The translations under genes were made by a program, and so were the position numbers. Below, piece after piece: positions 33,343 through 40,102 of a DNA stretch of 40,241 bases (position 1 is its first letter; every line of letters starts with the position of its first letter). The stretch spans positions 1 to 40,241 of the forward strand of contig JAICMC010000003.1 of the NCBI GenBank assembly GCA_025929465.1, read 5' to 3'. Origin of the DNA: Nostocoides sp. Its GTDB lineage: Bacteria; Actinomycetota; Actinomycetes; Actinomycetales; Dermatophilaceae. The notes beneath the pieces are model-generated. The model had not been told where the DNA came from. It did not search any database and saw nothing but the letters and a program-made list of their open reading frames with translations.

Positions 33343-34253
33343 TTCACCGCGCCCATCGACAGGCCCTGGACCAGCTTGTCCTGGGCGGCGAAGCCGGCGA
33401 TGAGCACGGGCAGCGAGACCACGAGCGAGGCCGCGCACACCTTGGCGAGGAACAGGCCCTGGCTGGTGACGAACCCGGTGAGGAACACCGGGGCGGTCTC
33501 GGCCCGGGTCCCGGTGAGCACGCGGGCGAAGAGCAGCTCGTTCCAGCTGAAGATGAAGCAGATCAACGCTGCTGACGCGATGCCCGGCATGACGACGGGC
33601 GCGATGATCTTGCGCATCGTCGTGAGCAGGCCAGCCCCGTCCACCTGCGCGGCCTCCAGCATCTCCAGAGGCACCTCGGCGAGGAAGGACCGGAGCATCC
33701 ACACGGCGATCGGCAGGTTCATCACTGTGTAGAAGACGGCCAGCAGCCAGATGTTGTCCAGCATGTGCACCTTCTGGGCGAACAGGTAGATCGGCAGCAG
33801 GCCGGCGACGATCGGCAGGAACTTGGTGGAGAGGAAGAAGAAGAGGACGTCGGTCCACTTCCGGACGGGTCGGATGGAGAGTGCGTAGGCCGCCGGGAAG
33901 GCCAACGCGAGCACGAGGATGGTCGAGACGACGCTGGCCGTGACCGAGTTGAGGATCGGCGGCCACGGGCCCGCGCTGAAGAACGACTTGTAGCCGTCGA
34001 GGGACAGGGGCGCGAACGGCGAGGGCGGGTTCGTCGCCGCGTCGGCCTCCTTGTGGAACGACGTCAGGATCATCCACAGCACGGGCGCGATGAAGATCAG
34101 GCCGACGACCCAGGCCAGGACGCCCAGCAGGCGGCTGCCGGGCGACTGCCTGCGGTGGTTGACGACCTGCTGCTCGACCTCGGCCGCGTGCTCCTGGGCC
34201 GGGTTGGTCCCGGCGATGGTGCCGCTGGCCTCGGGGGTGGTGGGGATGGTCAT
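33339..34253 (-). CDS. Sugar-alcohol ABC transporter permease, MalG-type
   Basis: A 304-residue inner-membrane permease with six helices after a 45-residue polar N-terminus. The ATPase-contact EAA loop is seen as EAAQVDGAGLLTTMRKIIAPVVMPG (about residues 195-219). GGAGAG lies 4 bp before the ATG, which overlaps the stop of the other permease gene (ATGA). With its partner it forms the channel of a polyol importer. Confidence 0.9.
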   Translation of the reverse strand: MTIPTTPEASGTIAGTNPAQEHAAEVEQQVVNHRRQSPGSRLLGVLAWVVGLIFIAPVLWMILTSFHKEADAATNPPSPFAPLSLDGYKSFFSAGPWPPILNSVTASVVSTILVLALAFPAAYALSIRPVRKWTDVLFFFLSTKFLPIVAGLLPIYLFAQKVHMLDNIWLLAVFYTVMNLPIAVWMLRSFLAEVPLEMLEAAQVDGAGLLTTMRKIIAPVVMPGIASAALICFIFSWNELLFARVLTGTRAETAPVFLTGFVTSQGLFLAKVCAASLVVSLPVLIAGFAAQDKLVQGLSMGAVK

Positions 34254-35209
34254 CGGCTCTCCTCCTTGAAGAGGCTGAACACGGTTCGCAGGGCGACGGT
34301 GGCGACGATCAGGGTGAGGATGACGACGATGACACCGGCCGCGGACGCCAGCCCGTAGTCGTGCGCCGTGTAGAAGGTCTGGTAGATGTAGTACGGCAGG
34401 TTGGCCGTTCCGAGGCCACCTGAGGTGATGGTGAAGACGTGGTCGAAGTTCTGGACCACGTAGATGGTGCCGAGCAGGCCCGCGAGCTCGATGTACTGGC
34501 GCAGGTGGGGCAGGGTCATGTTCGTGAAGATCTGCCAGGTGTTGGCGCCGTCCATCCGGGCCGCCTCGACGACGTCCATCGGCCGGCTCTGCAGTCCGGC
34601 CAGCAGGATGAGCATCATGAACGGGGTCCACTGCCAGACGATGGCCAGGATGACCGACATGAGCGGGTGCGTGCCGATCCAGTCGACCTGGGGGGCCCCG
34701 TTGCCGAAGACGCCCTTGAGGATGCCGTTGAGCAGGCCGTACTCCGGGTTGTAGATCGCGTGCTTCCAGAGCAGGGCGGCCGCCACCGGCACGATGAGGA
34801 ACGGCGTGATCATCATCGTCCGGACGATGCCCTGGCCGAGGAACTTGCGGTCCAGCAGCAGCGCGATCACGAGGCCGAGGACCAGGGAGATGAGGACGAC
34901 GGAGACCGTGAGGAGCACGGTGACCCAGATCGCGTGCCGGGCATCGGGGTCGGACAGGACCGTCCCGAAGTTGGAGAGTCCGGCGAAGCCGCGCTTGTCC
35001 GGGTAGTAGGCGTTCCAGCGGGTGAACGACGTCACGATGGTGACGACGAACGGCAGCTGGGTCGCGACGATGACCAGGATGAGCGCGGGGAGCAGGGGTG
35101 CTCTTCGTGCCCAGTCGCCGGAGCGCTGGAGGGCCTTGGAGGTCTTGGCGTCGGTCGTCGGACCGGGCGTCGGACCGGGCGTCGGGCTCGTCGTCGTGGT
35201 GGTCGTCAT
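34250..35209 (-). CDS. Sugar-alcohol ABC transporter permease, MalF-type
   Basis: A 319-residue permease with six membrane helices. The first 25 residues are a Thr/Pro-rich tail (a run of Thr then PGPTPGP). The EAA loop reads EAARMDGANTWQIFTNMTLPHL (about residues 212-233). GGAGGAGG lies upstream of the ATG. It follows the binding-protein gene by 12 bp and overlaps the next permease gene. No ATP-binding subunit gene is in the operon, so it probably borrows a general MsiK-like ATPase. Confidence 0.9.
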   Translation of the reverse strand: MTTTTTTSPTPGPTPGPTTDAKTSKALQRSGDWARRAPLLPALILVIVATQLPFVVTIVTSFTRWNAYYPDKRGFAGLSNFGTVLSDPDARHAIWVTVLLTVSVVLISLVLGLVIALLLDRKFLGQGIVRTMMITPFLIVPVAAALLWKHAIYNPEYGLLNGILKGVFGNGAPQVDWIGTHPLMSVILAIVWQWTPFMMLILLAGLQSRPMDVVEAARMDGANTWQIFTNMTLPHLRQYIELAGLLGTIYVVQNFDHVFTITSGGLGTANLPYYIYQTFYTAHDYGLASAAGVIVVILTLIVATVALRTVFSLFKEESR

Positions 35210-35221
35210 GGCGTCCTCCTC

Positions 35222-36577
35222 CTAGTTCTTGTAGCTCTTGGCGACGCGCTCGGCGAGATCCTGGCCCTGTTTGAGCGCCTGGTCCACGGTGGTCTGCCCG
35301 GCGATGGCCGAGCTGACGTACTGGCTCACCTTGGTGCCGAGGTCGGGGAACTCGGGGATGTCGACGAACTGGATGCCGGGCGCGGGCCGTGGCTGGGCGC
35401 CGGGGTTGTCCGGGTCGACCGACTCGATGGCCGCCTTGGTCTCGGCGGCGAAGGCGCCGGCCGCCTTGAGGTACTCGGGGTTGTCATAGGTCGAGGCCCG
35501 CTTGCCGGCCGGCACGGACGACCAGCCGATCTTGCTGCCGACGAGGTTCTCGTAGTCCTTGCTCGAGGCCCAGGCCACGAACTTCCACGCGTTGTCCTTC
35601 TTCTTGCTGGCCTGCTCGACGGCCCAGGCCCAGGTGTAGAGCCACCCGCTGGACTTGGTCACCTTGACCGGCGCCGCGGCATACCCGATCTTGCCCTTGA
35701 CGGGCGAGTCGTTGGCCTCGAGCGACCCGGCGGCGGAGGTCGCGTCGTACCACATGGCGACCTTGCCCTGGGTGAGGTTGTTGAGGCACTCGGTGAACCC
35801 CGCCTGGGAGGCGCCTGCCTCGCCGTGCGCCCGGACGAGGTCGACGTAGAAGTTCGTCGCGTCCTTGAACGGCTGGGCGTCGACCTGGGCGGTCCAGTCC
35901 TTGGTGAACCAGGTGCCCCCGAAGGTGTTGACCACGGTGGTGAGCGGGGCGAACAGCTGGCCCCAGCCCGGCTGCCCGCGCAGGCAGATGCCCTTCATGC
36001 CCGGTTGGGCGCCGTCGACCTTGGCGGCGATGTCGGCGACCTGGTCCCAGGTGGGGCTCTTCGGCATGCTCAGCCCCTTGGCCGCGAGGACGTCCTTGCG
36101 GTACATGAGGAACGAGGACTCGCCATAGAACGGCTCGCCGTAGAGCTTGCCGTCGCGGGACAGGGCCGACGTCATGGGGGGCAGGATGTCGGCCTGGTCG
36201 AAGGCGGTGTCGGCCTTGCTGTATGCCGTGAGGTCGGCCACCCAGCCGGCGTGGGCGTAGATGGGGATCTCGAAGTTGGACAGGGTGGCCACGTCGTACT
36301 GGCCAGCCTGGCTGGAGAACTCCTGGCTGGCCTTGTCGCGCAGGTCGTTCTCGGGCAGCACGGTGAAGTTGACCCTGATGCCGGTCTGCTTGGTGAAGTT
36401 GTCGGCCGTCAGTCTCTGCAGGTCGACCATCTGCGGGTTGTTGACCATGAGGACGTTGATGCTGTTGCCACCACCGCTGCCGAGGCCACCCCCGCCCCAG
36501 CCGGCGCATCCGCTCAGTCCCACCGCGCTCGCCGCTACGGCGGCCACGACGATCGGCACAGTACGTGTTCTGGGCAC
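35222..36577 (-). CDS. Sugar-alcohol ABC transporter solute-binding lipoprotein
   Basis: A 451-residue extracytoplasmic binding protein. I chose the GTG at 36577, with AGGAGGAGGG 7 bp upstream. The signal peptide then ends in the lipobox LSGC with C24 lipidated, followed by a Gly-rich flexible stretch. The mature part is a family-1 sugar-binding fold: INVLMVNNPQMVDLQRL, YDVATLSNFEIPIYAHAGW, GEPFYGESSFLMYRKDVL. Together with the adjacent mannitol dehydrogenase this points to mannitol, sorbitol or a similar polyol as ligand. It is the first gene of the four-gene operon and is divergent from the SorC-type regulator. Confidence 0.9.
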   Translation of the reverse strand: MPRTRTVPIVVAAVAASAVGLSGCAGWGGGGLGSGGGNSINVLMVNNPQMVDLQRLTADNFTKQTGIRVNFTVLPENDLRDKASQEFSSQAGQYDVATLSNFEIPIYAHAGWVADLTAYSKADTAFDQADILPPMTSALSRDGKLYGEPFYGESSFLMYRKDVLAAKGLSMPKSPTWDQVADIAAKVDGAQPGMKGICLRGQPGWGQLFAPLTTVVNTFGGTWFTKDWTAQVDAQPFKDATNFYVDLVRAHGEAGASQAGFTECLNNLTQGKVAMWYDATSAAGSLEANDSPVKGKIGYAAAPVKVTKSSGWLYTWAWAVEQASKKKDNAWKFVAWASSKDYENLVGSKIGWSSVPAGKRASTYDNPEYLKAAGAFAAETKAAIESVDPDNPGAQPRPAPGIQFVDIPEFPDLGTKVSQYVSSAIAGQTTVDQALKQGQDLAERVAKSYKN

Positions 36578-36729
36578 CGTCGCCCTCCTCCTGATGCGTG
36601 GCCCCGGCGTCGGGGCGGTCTTCGCGATCCCGCTGCGTCTGCTCAGATGAGCGAGTATCTTGCACGTATGAGACTGGTGGTTTGGGTCACACTTGTCAAC
36701 AGGTGGGGCCACGCCGTGGGACGTACCCG
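36578..36729. promoter_or_regulatory. Divergent control region between the polyol operon and its regulator
   Basis: This 152-bp region is less GC-rich over 36645-36700. On the minus strand TTGACA (plus 36694-36699, TGTCAA) is a consensus -35 box for the transport operon, but a matching -10 at ordinary spacing is not obvious. No perfect operator palindrome is visible. The divergent arrangement suggests that the regulator binds here. Confidence 0.45.
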
Positions 36730-37683
36730 GTGAACGAGCGCCGGGGCCCGACCGAGACGGTCCTGATGGACGCCGTGGCTCGGCGGCACTACCTGCGTGG
36801 GGAGTCCAAGGTCGAGATCGCCGGTGCCCTGGGGATCAGCCGGTTCAAGGTGGCGCGACTGCTCGACGACGCCCTGGCCTGCGGGGTGGTCCGGATCGAC
36901 ATCCTCTCGCCGCCCGGTCTGGACGCGGAGCTCTCCGAGCGGCTGCGCCGCGCCTACGGGCTCCGCTACGCCATCGTCGTCCCGGGGGAGGCCGAAGGCC
37001 GCTCCGCGGTGGCCCAGGCGGCGGCCGACCTGCTCCTTGAGGTGCTCACCCCGGCGGACGTCCTGGGGCTGCCCTGGAGCCGCTCGGTCAGCGACGTGGT
37101 GAACCGGCTCACCACGCTCCCCGCGATCCCGGTCGTCCAGCTGTGCGGCGGGCTCGTCCTCGCGGGGGAGGAGGGCAGCTCCTCGGACGTCGTGCGTCGT
37201 GCCGCCCGGATCGCCGGCGGGCCGAACCATGTCTTCTATGCGCCGCTCATCCTCGACGATGCCGAGTCGGCCGGTGCACTGCGCAGGCTGGCGTCGGTCC
37301 GCGACGCGCTGGCACACGTCCCGACCGTCACCGTCGCGATCATGGGAGTCGGTGCCTGGGTGCCCGGGGGTTCGACGGTGTGCGACGCGGTGAGCGACCG
37401 GACGCGGGCCGAGGTCGCCTCGACCGGCGTCGTGGGGGAGATGGGTGGCGTCCTCTTCGATGCCGGAGGGCGGCCCGTGGACAGCGAGCTCTCGGCTCGG
37501 ATCGTGGCCATCACCGGGGCTCAGCTGCGAGCCATCCCGAACGTCATCGCCGTGGCGCACGGTGCTGCCAAGGTGACCGCGATCGACGCCGCAGTGCGTG
37601 GCGGCCTGGTCCACTCGCTCGTGACGACCGCCGCCACCGCGACCGCCCTGCTCGCCGGCGCACCTCTCCCGTCAACGAACTGA
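36730..37683 (+). CDS. SorC/DeoR-family sugar-responsive transcriptional regulator
   Basis: A 317-residue regulator. The N-terminal helix-turn-helix (about residues 26-46, SKVEIAGALGISRFKVARLL) is followed by a sugar-binding SorC domain with GLPWSRSVSDVVNRL, VVQLCGGLV and IMGVGAWVPGGS. The GTG at 36730 gives the usual short leader before the HTH. The ATG at 36766 is the alternative. It is divergent from the polyol operon and most likely controls it in response to a phosphorylated or free sugar alcohol. The last three codons and the stop are formed by the first unit of a tandem repeat. Confidence 0.88.
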   Translation: MNERRGPTETVLMDAVARRHYLRGESKVEIAGALGISRFKVARLLDDALACGVVRIDILSPPGLDAELSERLRRAYGLRYAIVVPGEAEGRSAVAQAAADLLLEVLTPADVLGLPWSRSVSDVVNRLTTLPAIPVVQLCGGLVLAGEEGSSSDVVRRAARIAGGPNHVFYAPLILDDAESAGALRRLASVRDALAHVPTVTVAIMGVGAWVPGGSTVCDAVSDRTRAEVASTGVVGEMGGVLFDAGGRPVDSELSARIVAITGAQLRAIPNVIAVAHGAAKVTAIDAAVRGGLVHSLVTTAATATALLAGAPLPSTN

Positions 37684-37751
37684 CCCCAAGTCGTGTCCTC
37701 CCGGTCGACGAGCTGACGCCAAGTCGTGTCCTCCCGGTCGACGAGCTGGCC
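37671..37751. repeat. Tandem repeat, 33-bp unit, about 2.5 copies, related to 18001-18092
   Basis: Units start at 37671 (GTCAACGAACTGACCCCAAG), 37704 (GTCGACGAGCTGACGCCAAG) and 37737 (partial). Each full unit ends TCGTGTCCTCCCG. The first unit contains the regulator's TGA stop. The first 26 bp match the 18001 family at about 20 positions by eye. Confidence 0.9.
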
Positions 37752-37797
37752 GTGCGCGGGGATGTCGGCCCGAGCCCAGATGTGCTGTGCTGTCCCA

Positions 37798-38424
37798 GTG
37801 CCGACCGACAACCCACCGCCCGATACCGCGGGGAGCGCCGGCCTTCGCCCGGGGCAGGACGCGACCTCCGCGGGCGGGCCGACCGCGGGGTCCCGGGCTG
37901 GACGGTCGGGCCCGCACGGGGTCCTCGCCCGTGCGCGCGCCGATCTGCGGCACGGGCGGTCATGGAAGGCTCGTGACCGTCTCGCCGGCCACCTCACGTC
38001 CCACCGTGACCCCGAGGCGCTCGACCTGCTCGGCCAGGTGCACTACGACATGGGAGACCTGCCTGCGGCTGGCGCGGCCTGGTTCGGGTCGGCCCGCCGA
38101 GGGGCGGACGTCGACGAGGCCGTCGCGGCCTGGCGTGAACGACACGGGGACGACTTCGGCCAGATGTGGCGGTCCATCCCTCGCGCAATGCGCGCCGAGC
38201 CGCGCACGGCGAGGCTCGAGGCCTTGCGGCGCAAAGCGATCGACCAGGACCGTCGGGACGGGCACACCGACCGCGGGCCGGACCGGCCGGGCCCGCAGAA
38301 GCACGTCCCGGACGCCCTGCGCGGGGTCGACCCGGCGAAGGTCATCGCCTGGGTCCTCGCTGCCGTCTTCGTGGTCTGCAGCATCGTCGGACTCATCACG
38401 ATCCTCAACTGGGTCGTCTCCTGA
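37798..38424 (+). CDS. DUF6584-type protein with a C-terminal membrane anchor
   Basis: A protein of about 208 residues. The conserved part is LARARADLRHGRSWKARDRLAGHL, then DPEALDLLGQVHYDMGDLPAAGAAWF (about 45-100), which looks like a pair of TPR-like helices, followed by GDDFGQMWRSIPRA. This matches my memory of the actinobacterial DUF6584 family. A single C-terminal helix (VIAWVLAAVFVVCSIVGLITIL) anchors it with the N-terminal part in the cytoplasm. The start is uncertain: GTG at 37798 is my choice, since further upstream codons translate the repeat block. A 23-bp tandem duplication covers its stop codon. Function is unknown. Confidence 0.65.
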   Translation: MPTDNPPPDTAGSAGLRPGQDATSAGGPTAGSRAGRSGPHGVLARARADLRHGRSWKARDRLAGHLTSHRDPEALDLLGQVHYDMGDLPAAGAAWFGSARRGADVDEAVAAWRERHGDDFGQMWRSIPRAMRAEPRTARLEALRRKAIDQDRRDGHTDRGPDRPGPQKHVPDALRGVDPAKVIAWVLAAVFVVCSIVGLITILNWVVS

Positions 38425-38455
38425 GCCGTGAATGGGTCGTCTCCTGAGCCGTGAA
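38410..38455 (+). repeat. 23-bp exact tandem duplication across a stop codon
   Basis: TGGGTCGTCTCCTGAGCCGTGAA occurs in two exact abutting copies, described here as TGGGTCGTC at its start and GAGCCGTGAA at its end, at 38410-38432 and 38433-38455. The first copy contains the TGA that ends the DUF6584-type gene. The second copy ends at the palindrome in front of the leader-peptide promoter. Confidence 0.95.
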
Positions 38456-38467
38456 CAAACTGTTTGT
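38455..38467. promoter_or_regulatory. Palindrome overlapping the -35 region of the leader-peptide promoter
   Basis: ACAAAC-T-GTTTGT is a perfect 13-bp palindrome and is strikingly AT-rich here. It overlaps the likely -35 region (38463-38468), so a bound repressor would block transcription. The cognate regulator is not known. Confidence 0.5.
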
Positions 38468-38498
38468 GTTATCCCAAGGTGACGTTATAGTTGAACTC
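38463..38498 (+). promoter_or_regulatory. Promoter of the cysteine dioxygenase transcript
   Basis: TATAGT at 38486-38491 is a strong -10 box, followed by 7 bp and then the GTG of the leader ORF. A weak -35 (TTTGTG, 38463-38468) is 17 bp upstream. The spacing predicts transcription starting at or within 1 nt of the GTG, making the leader ORF leaderless. Confidence 0.65.
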
Positions 38499-38570
38499 GT
38501 GAAGCCCGCACGTTCGATGCCGCACTCCTGGATGCCCAGCGGTGGCCTGCCGCGCTGTTGTCGTCGCTGA
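38499..38570 (+). CDS. Leader peptide with tandem Cys codons upstream of cysteine dioxygenase
   Basis: A 23-residue ORF starting with GTG, apparently leaderless, since it begins 7 bp after a -10 box. It reads MKPARSMPHSWMPSGG and then LPRCCRR before TGA. The two adjacent TGT codons are residues 20 and 21, near the end. Polycysteine leaderless short ORFs in mycobacteria act as cysteine-responsive attenuators of downstream genes. Here the downstream genes are a cysteine dioxygenase and a rhodanese-like protein, which fits cysteine sensing. A small hairpin GGCCG-ACCAC-CGGCC (38594-38608) lies in the 120-bp gap to the dioxygenase gene. Confidence 0.65.
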   Translation: MKPARSMPHSWMPSGGLPRCCRR

Positions 38571-38690
38571 CGACCCGCCCAGCCACCGACCCCGGCCGAC
38601 CACCGGCCCCCTGCGCGGCATACCCGCTGCCTCGCTGCCGACCAGCCCAGCGCACCCTCGTGCCGTCCCGAACGCCCAGGAGCCCGACCC

Positions 38691-39260
38691 ATGACCATCA
38701 CTGCCGACGCCCCCGTCGCCACCGGACCCGCCCGGTCCACGACCTCCCGCCCGGACCGGCCCCTCGCCCCCACGTTCCCGGCATACGAGCACCTCACGGA
38801 CCCCGCAGAGCGCGTCCTCGCGGCCGTCGTGCGGAGGATCGCCGGCGACCCCAGCCGGTGGGGGCACCTCGTCCGTCAGGGCCCGCAGCGCTCCGGGACC
38901 AGGATCGAGGTCACCGAGGGCGTCGAGGTGTGGGTCATCGCGTGGCCGACCTTCCAGGCGACCGAGCTGCACAGCCACGGCGAGGCGACGACCGCCTACA
39001 CCACGGTGGCCGGGGCGATCACCGAGATCCGGCCGGACCGCCGGGGACGGCTCCTGCCGCGCACGTTCGTCCCGGGCGTCGTCCAGGTGGTCCGGCCCGG
39101 CGAGGTCCACGACGTCCGCAACGAGCGGGCGACGCCGGCGGTGACGATCCACGCGTACAGCCCGCGCCTGTCCAGCATGACGTTCTACGGCTGGAGTGCC
39201 GGGCGCCTGTCGGTCGACCGCGTGGCCGGACCCGACGACCTGGGGGCGGGGGCATGGTGA
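38691..39260 (+). CDS. Cysteine dioxygenase family protein
   Basis: A 189-residue cupin. Iron ligands are H94 and H96 (TELHSHGEATTAY) and H140 (RPGEVHDV). The conserved SPRLSSMTFY near 158-166 supplies the active-site Tyr166. It oxidises cysteine to cysteine sulfinate with O2, the first step of cysteine breakdown. The ATG has AGGAG 8 bp upstream. The first 28 residues are Thr/Pro-rich and outside the fold. The next gene's start overlaps its stop, so the two proteins work together. Confidence 0.88.
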   Translation: MTITADAPVATGPARSTTSRPDRPLAPTFPAYEHLTDPAERVLAAVVRRIAGDPSRWGHLVRQGPQRSGTRIEVTEGVEVWVIAWPTFQATELHSHGEATTAYTTVAGAITEIRPDRRGRLLPRTFVPGVVQVVRPGEVHDVRNERATPAVTIHAYSPRLSSMTFYGWSAGRLSVDRVAGPDDLGAGAW

Positions 39261-39667
39261 CCGCGTCGACGATGGGGATCAAGGACGTCCTGGAGACGTC
39301 GCGGCTCGGCATACGACGGGTGGATCCTGTTGACCTACAACGGCTTCGGACTGCGGGCGCCTTCGTCGTCGACATCCGGCCGGAGCGGGTTCGCCGACGG
39401 GAGGGCCACATCCCGGGCGCCGTGGTGCTGGAGCGCAACGTCCTGGAGTGGCGGCTCGACCCGACCAGTGGCGTCGCGATGGCACGCGGTCCGCGACGGG
39501 ACCAGCTCGTCGTCATCGTGTCCAGCGAGGGCTCCGCGTCCAGCCTCGCGGCCCGCGACCTGCGTCAGATCGGGTTCCTTCGCGCTGCGGACCTCGTCGG
39601 TGGCTTCCGGGCGTATGCCGCGGCCGGCCACCCGGTGGACCGGCAACCCTCACGCGTCGTCGACTGA
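39254..39667 (+). CDS. Rhodanese-like domain protein lacking the catalytic Cys
   Basis: A 137-residue single rhodanese domain: VVDIRPERVRRREGHIPGAVVLER (about 38-61) and, after the active loop, LAARDLRQIGFLRAADLVGGFRAYAAAGHPV. Actinobacterial rhodaneses that follow cysteine dioxygenase usually read VCxEGxxSSLAA. Here the same place is VSSEGSASSLAA, so S90 stands where Cys should be. It probably cannot carry a persulfide and may bind sulfur compounds or act as a partner protein instead. The ATG at 39254 overlaps the dioxygenase stop by 7 bp, and the GTG at 39257 is an equally coupled alternative. Confidence 0.8.
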   Translation: MVTASTMGIKDVLETSRLGIRRVDPVDLQRLRTAGAFVVDIRPERVRRREGHIPGAVVLERNVLEWRLDPTSGVAMARGPRRDQLVVIVSSEGSASSLAARDLRQIGFLRAADLVGGFRAYAAAGHPVDRQPSRVVD

Positions 39668-39740
39668 GCGGAACGAGGAACGGGACGGAGGCGTCCAACC
39701 TCGGGTCGGCCACTCCGGTCGGCAACCGAAGGAGCCGATC

Positions 39741-39911
39741 GTGGGTCTGATGCTCTTCACCTGGGTCTTCGTGGCCGCACTGCTCGTGGCGGCGCTCATC
39801 GCTGGACACCACCGCCGTTCACACCCCGACGTCGACCTCCGCGATCCCGTGCGACAGGGCAGCGTGCGCCTGTTCTGGGTCCACGCCGATGACCCGAACA
39901 AGCGAGGGTGA
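39741..39911 (+). CDS. Small single-helix membrane protein
   Basis: A 56-residue protein. The GTG has AAGGAG 7 bp upstream. One hydrophobic helix (residues about 4-21, MLFTWVFVAALLVAALIAG) is followed by a His/Arg-rich stretch (HHRRSHPDVD) and a tail ending in HADDPNKRG, likely cytoplasmic. The family is not recognised. Confidence 0.5.
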   Translation: MGLMLFTWVFVAALLVAALIAGHHRRSHPDVDLRDPVRQGSVRLFWVHADDPNKRG

Positions 39912-40102
39912 CGGCGAAGTCTGGAACTGAGGGCGCGAGCGAACCAGCGCTCAGTCCCGGAGTGCGTGGCGAACCTGCGGGGTGAGGCACCGACGTCGAG
40001 GTCTTCGTCGCGCAGACCCGATGACCCGATCAGGCCCGGTGTCGCCGCGCTGGGGCGAGCAGATAGTTTCGTCTCAGCGAACCGAGCAAGGAGAAGAGTG
40101 CG

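Noticed and set aside
34439-36733. A 764-codon plus-strand frame opposite the binding protein and permease genes
   Set aside because: Shadow of two well-supported transport genes. Its translation is Asp/Glu/Arg/Gly-rich without recognisable motifs.
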